Under the pieces are notes generated by a model. That model was not told the origin of the DNA. It saw nothing but the letters and a program-made list of their open reading frames with translations, and searched no databases. DNA of 28,863 nt from Brachionus koreanus (lineage: Eukaryota > Rotifera > Eurotatoria > Ploima > Brachionidae), in the NCBI GenBank assembly GCA_016987375.1, contig PJRA01000401.1, positions 1,486,993-1,515,855 on the forward strand, read 5' to 3'. Below are positions 28,432 to 28,863 of this stretch, piece after piece. Position 1 is the stretch's first letter. Every line of letters starts with the position of its first letter. Position numbers and translations under genes: made by a program.

Positions 28432-28701
28432 ATTTCCGTTGATGCTGCATATGCTATTACTAAAGTATTTAAAAATGTGTTTGGTGACAAGATATTGATG
28501 CTTTCATCTTGTCACCAAATTCAACAAATATCAATACAATTTGAATACAACAAATTTCAGCTGATTAATCATTCGAAAAAACTTCTCAGTTATTTATCGA
28601 GAAATGTGAATTCAAATATTCAAATAAAGGCTTTCTTGAAATATTTTGAAGATAAATGGCTTATAAAAACAAAGGAAAGTTTACGGATAAGACACATTTG
28701 A
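28432..28701 (+). pseudogene. MULE (Mutator-like) transposase fragment
   Basis: The open frame from 28432 reads VDAAYAITKVFKNVFGDKIL, then the LSSCHQIQQ region, then KLLSYLSRNVNSNIQIKAFL, then KYFEDKWLIK, to a TGA at 28699-28701. The D-x-A-x-A-I...F...F...C-x-H pattern is the second catalytic-Asp and C/W-x-x-H region of FLYWCH-associated MULE transposases. The usual Trp before the His is missing (SSCH). There is no start codon of its own and no DDE completion. It is a dead fragment probably lying in the 3' UTR of the upstream receptor gene. Confidence 0.6.
28480..28519. repeat. Perfect 14-bp inverted repeat
   Basis: TTTGGTGACAAGAT (28480-28493) and ATCTTGTCACCAAA (28506-28519) pair perfectly around a 12-nt loop, inside the MULE transposase fragment. 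Confidence 0.95.
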
Positions 28702-28863
28702 AATTGATGAAACCAGATCAAAAAAGGCTAAAAGTTTTACTCAAGTTTAGAAGACTAAACCAACACAACCTGATTAAAAAGGAAGATCACAACCAAAAAA
28801 ATTCTAAATAATATTTTTTTTGATTTTTTTTTTATTTTAAATAAAAATTGAAGACAAAAAAAG
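28702..28863. other. Window end, AT-rich
   Basis: It may continue the transposase relic for some bases (GATGAAACCAGATC...), but no frame is clear. It ends in A/T runs. Confidence 0.4.

Noticed and set aside
1..28863. CRISPR arrays, bacterial operons, prophage
   Set aside because: No regularly spaced repeats, no Shine-Dalgarno-led gene clusters; spliced metazoan genes exclude a prokaryotic origin.

Overview
The window is animal nuclear DNA. It is very AT-rich, with long A/T runs, and uses the standard genetic code. The recognisable genes are metazoan: a SNX5/SNX6-type sorting nexin, FANK1, a group XII-like secreted phospholipase A2, a VWA7-like protein, and two 7TM receptors. The introns that homology lets me place are tiny (47-64 bp, GT-AG). 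This composition and intron style, and the many receptor-like single-exon genes, fit a monogonont rotifer such as Brachionus. That assignment is an inference; no sequence here proves it.

Layout. 1-1291: 3-exon sorting nexin on the minus strand, cut by the left edge. 1292-7204: mostly featureless AT-rich DNA, holding one intact tRNA-Asn(GTT) at 2958-3031, a 49-codon ORF at 1815, and a possible two-exon mini-gene or FANK1 5' exon pair at 6935-7091. 7205-8426: 5-exon FANK1. 9169-10510: transposon debris, including a decayed LINE reverse transcriptase. 11635-13512: single-exon somatomedin-B/Methuselah-like GPCR. 13767-13979 (minus): small secreted precursor-like ORF ending in a C-x4-C motif. 14189-14603: hAT-like MITE. 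15923-16136: 5'-truncated LINE 3' end with target duplication. 16170-17153 (minus): orphan membrane or GPI-like protein. 18085-18480: element with terminal inverted repeats. 19273-21273: VWA7-like secreted protein. 23158-23392: second hAT-like MITE. 23616-24029 (minus): 2-exon group XII-like PLA2. 26150-28423: orphan LRR-ectodomain 7TM receptor. 28432-28701: MULE transposase fragment starting 8 bp after that receptor's stop codon.

The genes do not form an operon or a recognisable pathway. Conserved cell-biology genes carry micro-introns, while the large secreted or receptor genes are single-exon. The intergenic DNA is a graveyard of small transposable elements (LINE, hAT-like, mariner-like, MULE). 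Several of these can be delimited to the base by target-site duplications or terminal inverted repeats. I found no convincing new multi-gene system. The most interesting items are the small cyclic-peptide-like precursor, the spliced mini-ORF upstream of FANK1, the orphan receptor and GPI-like genes, and perfect palindromes inside decayed transposase/RT coding sequence.
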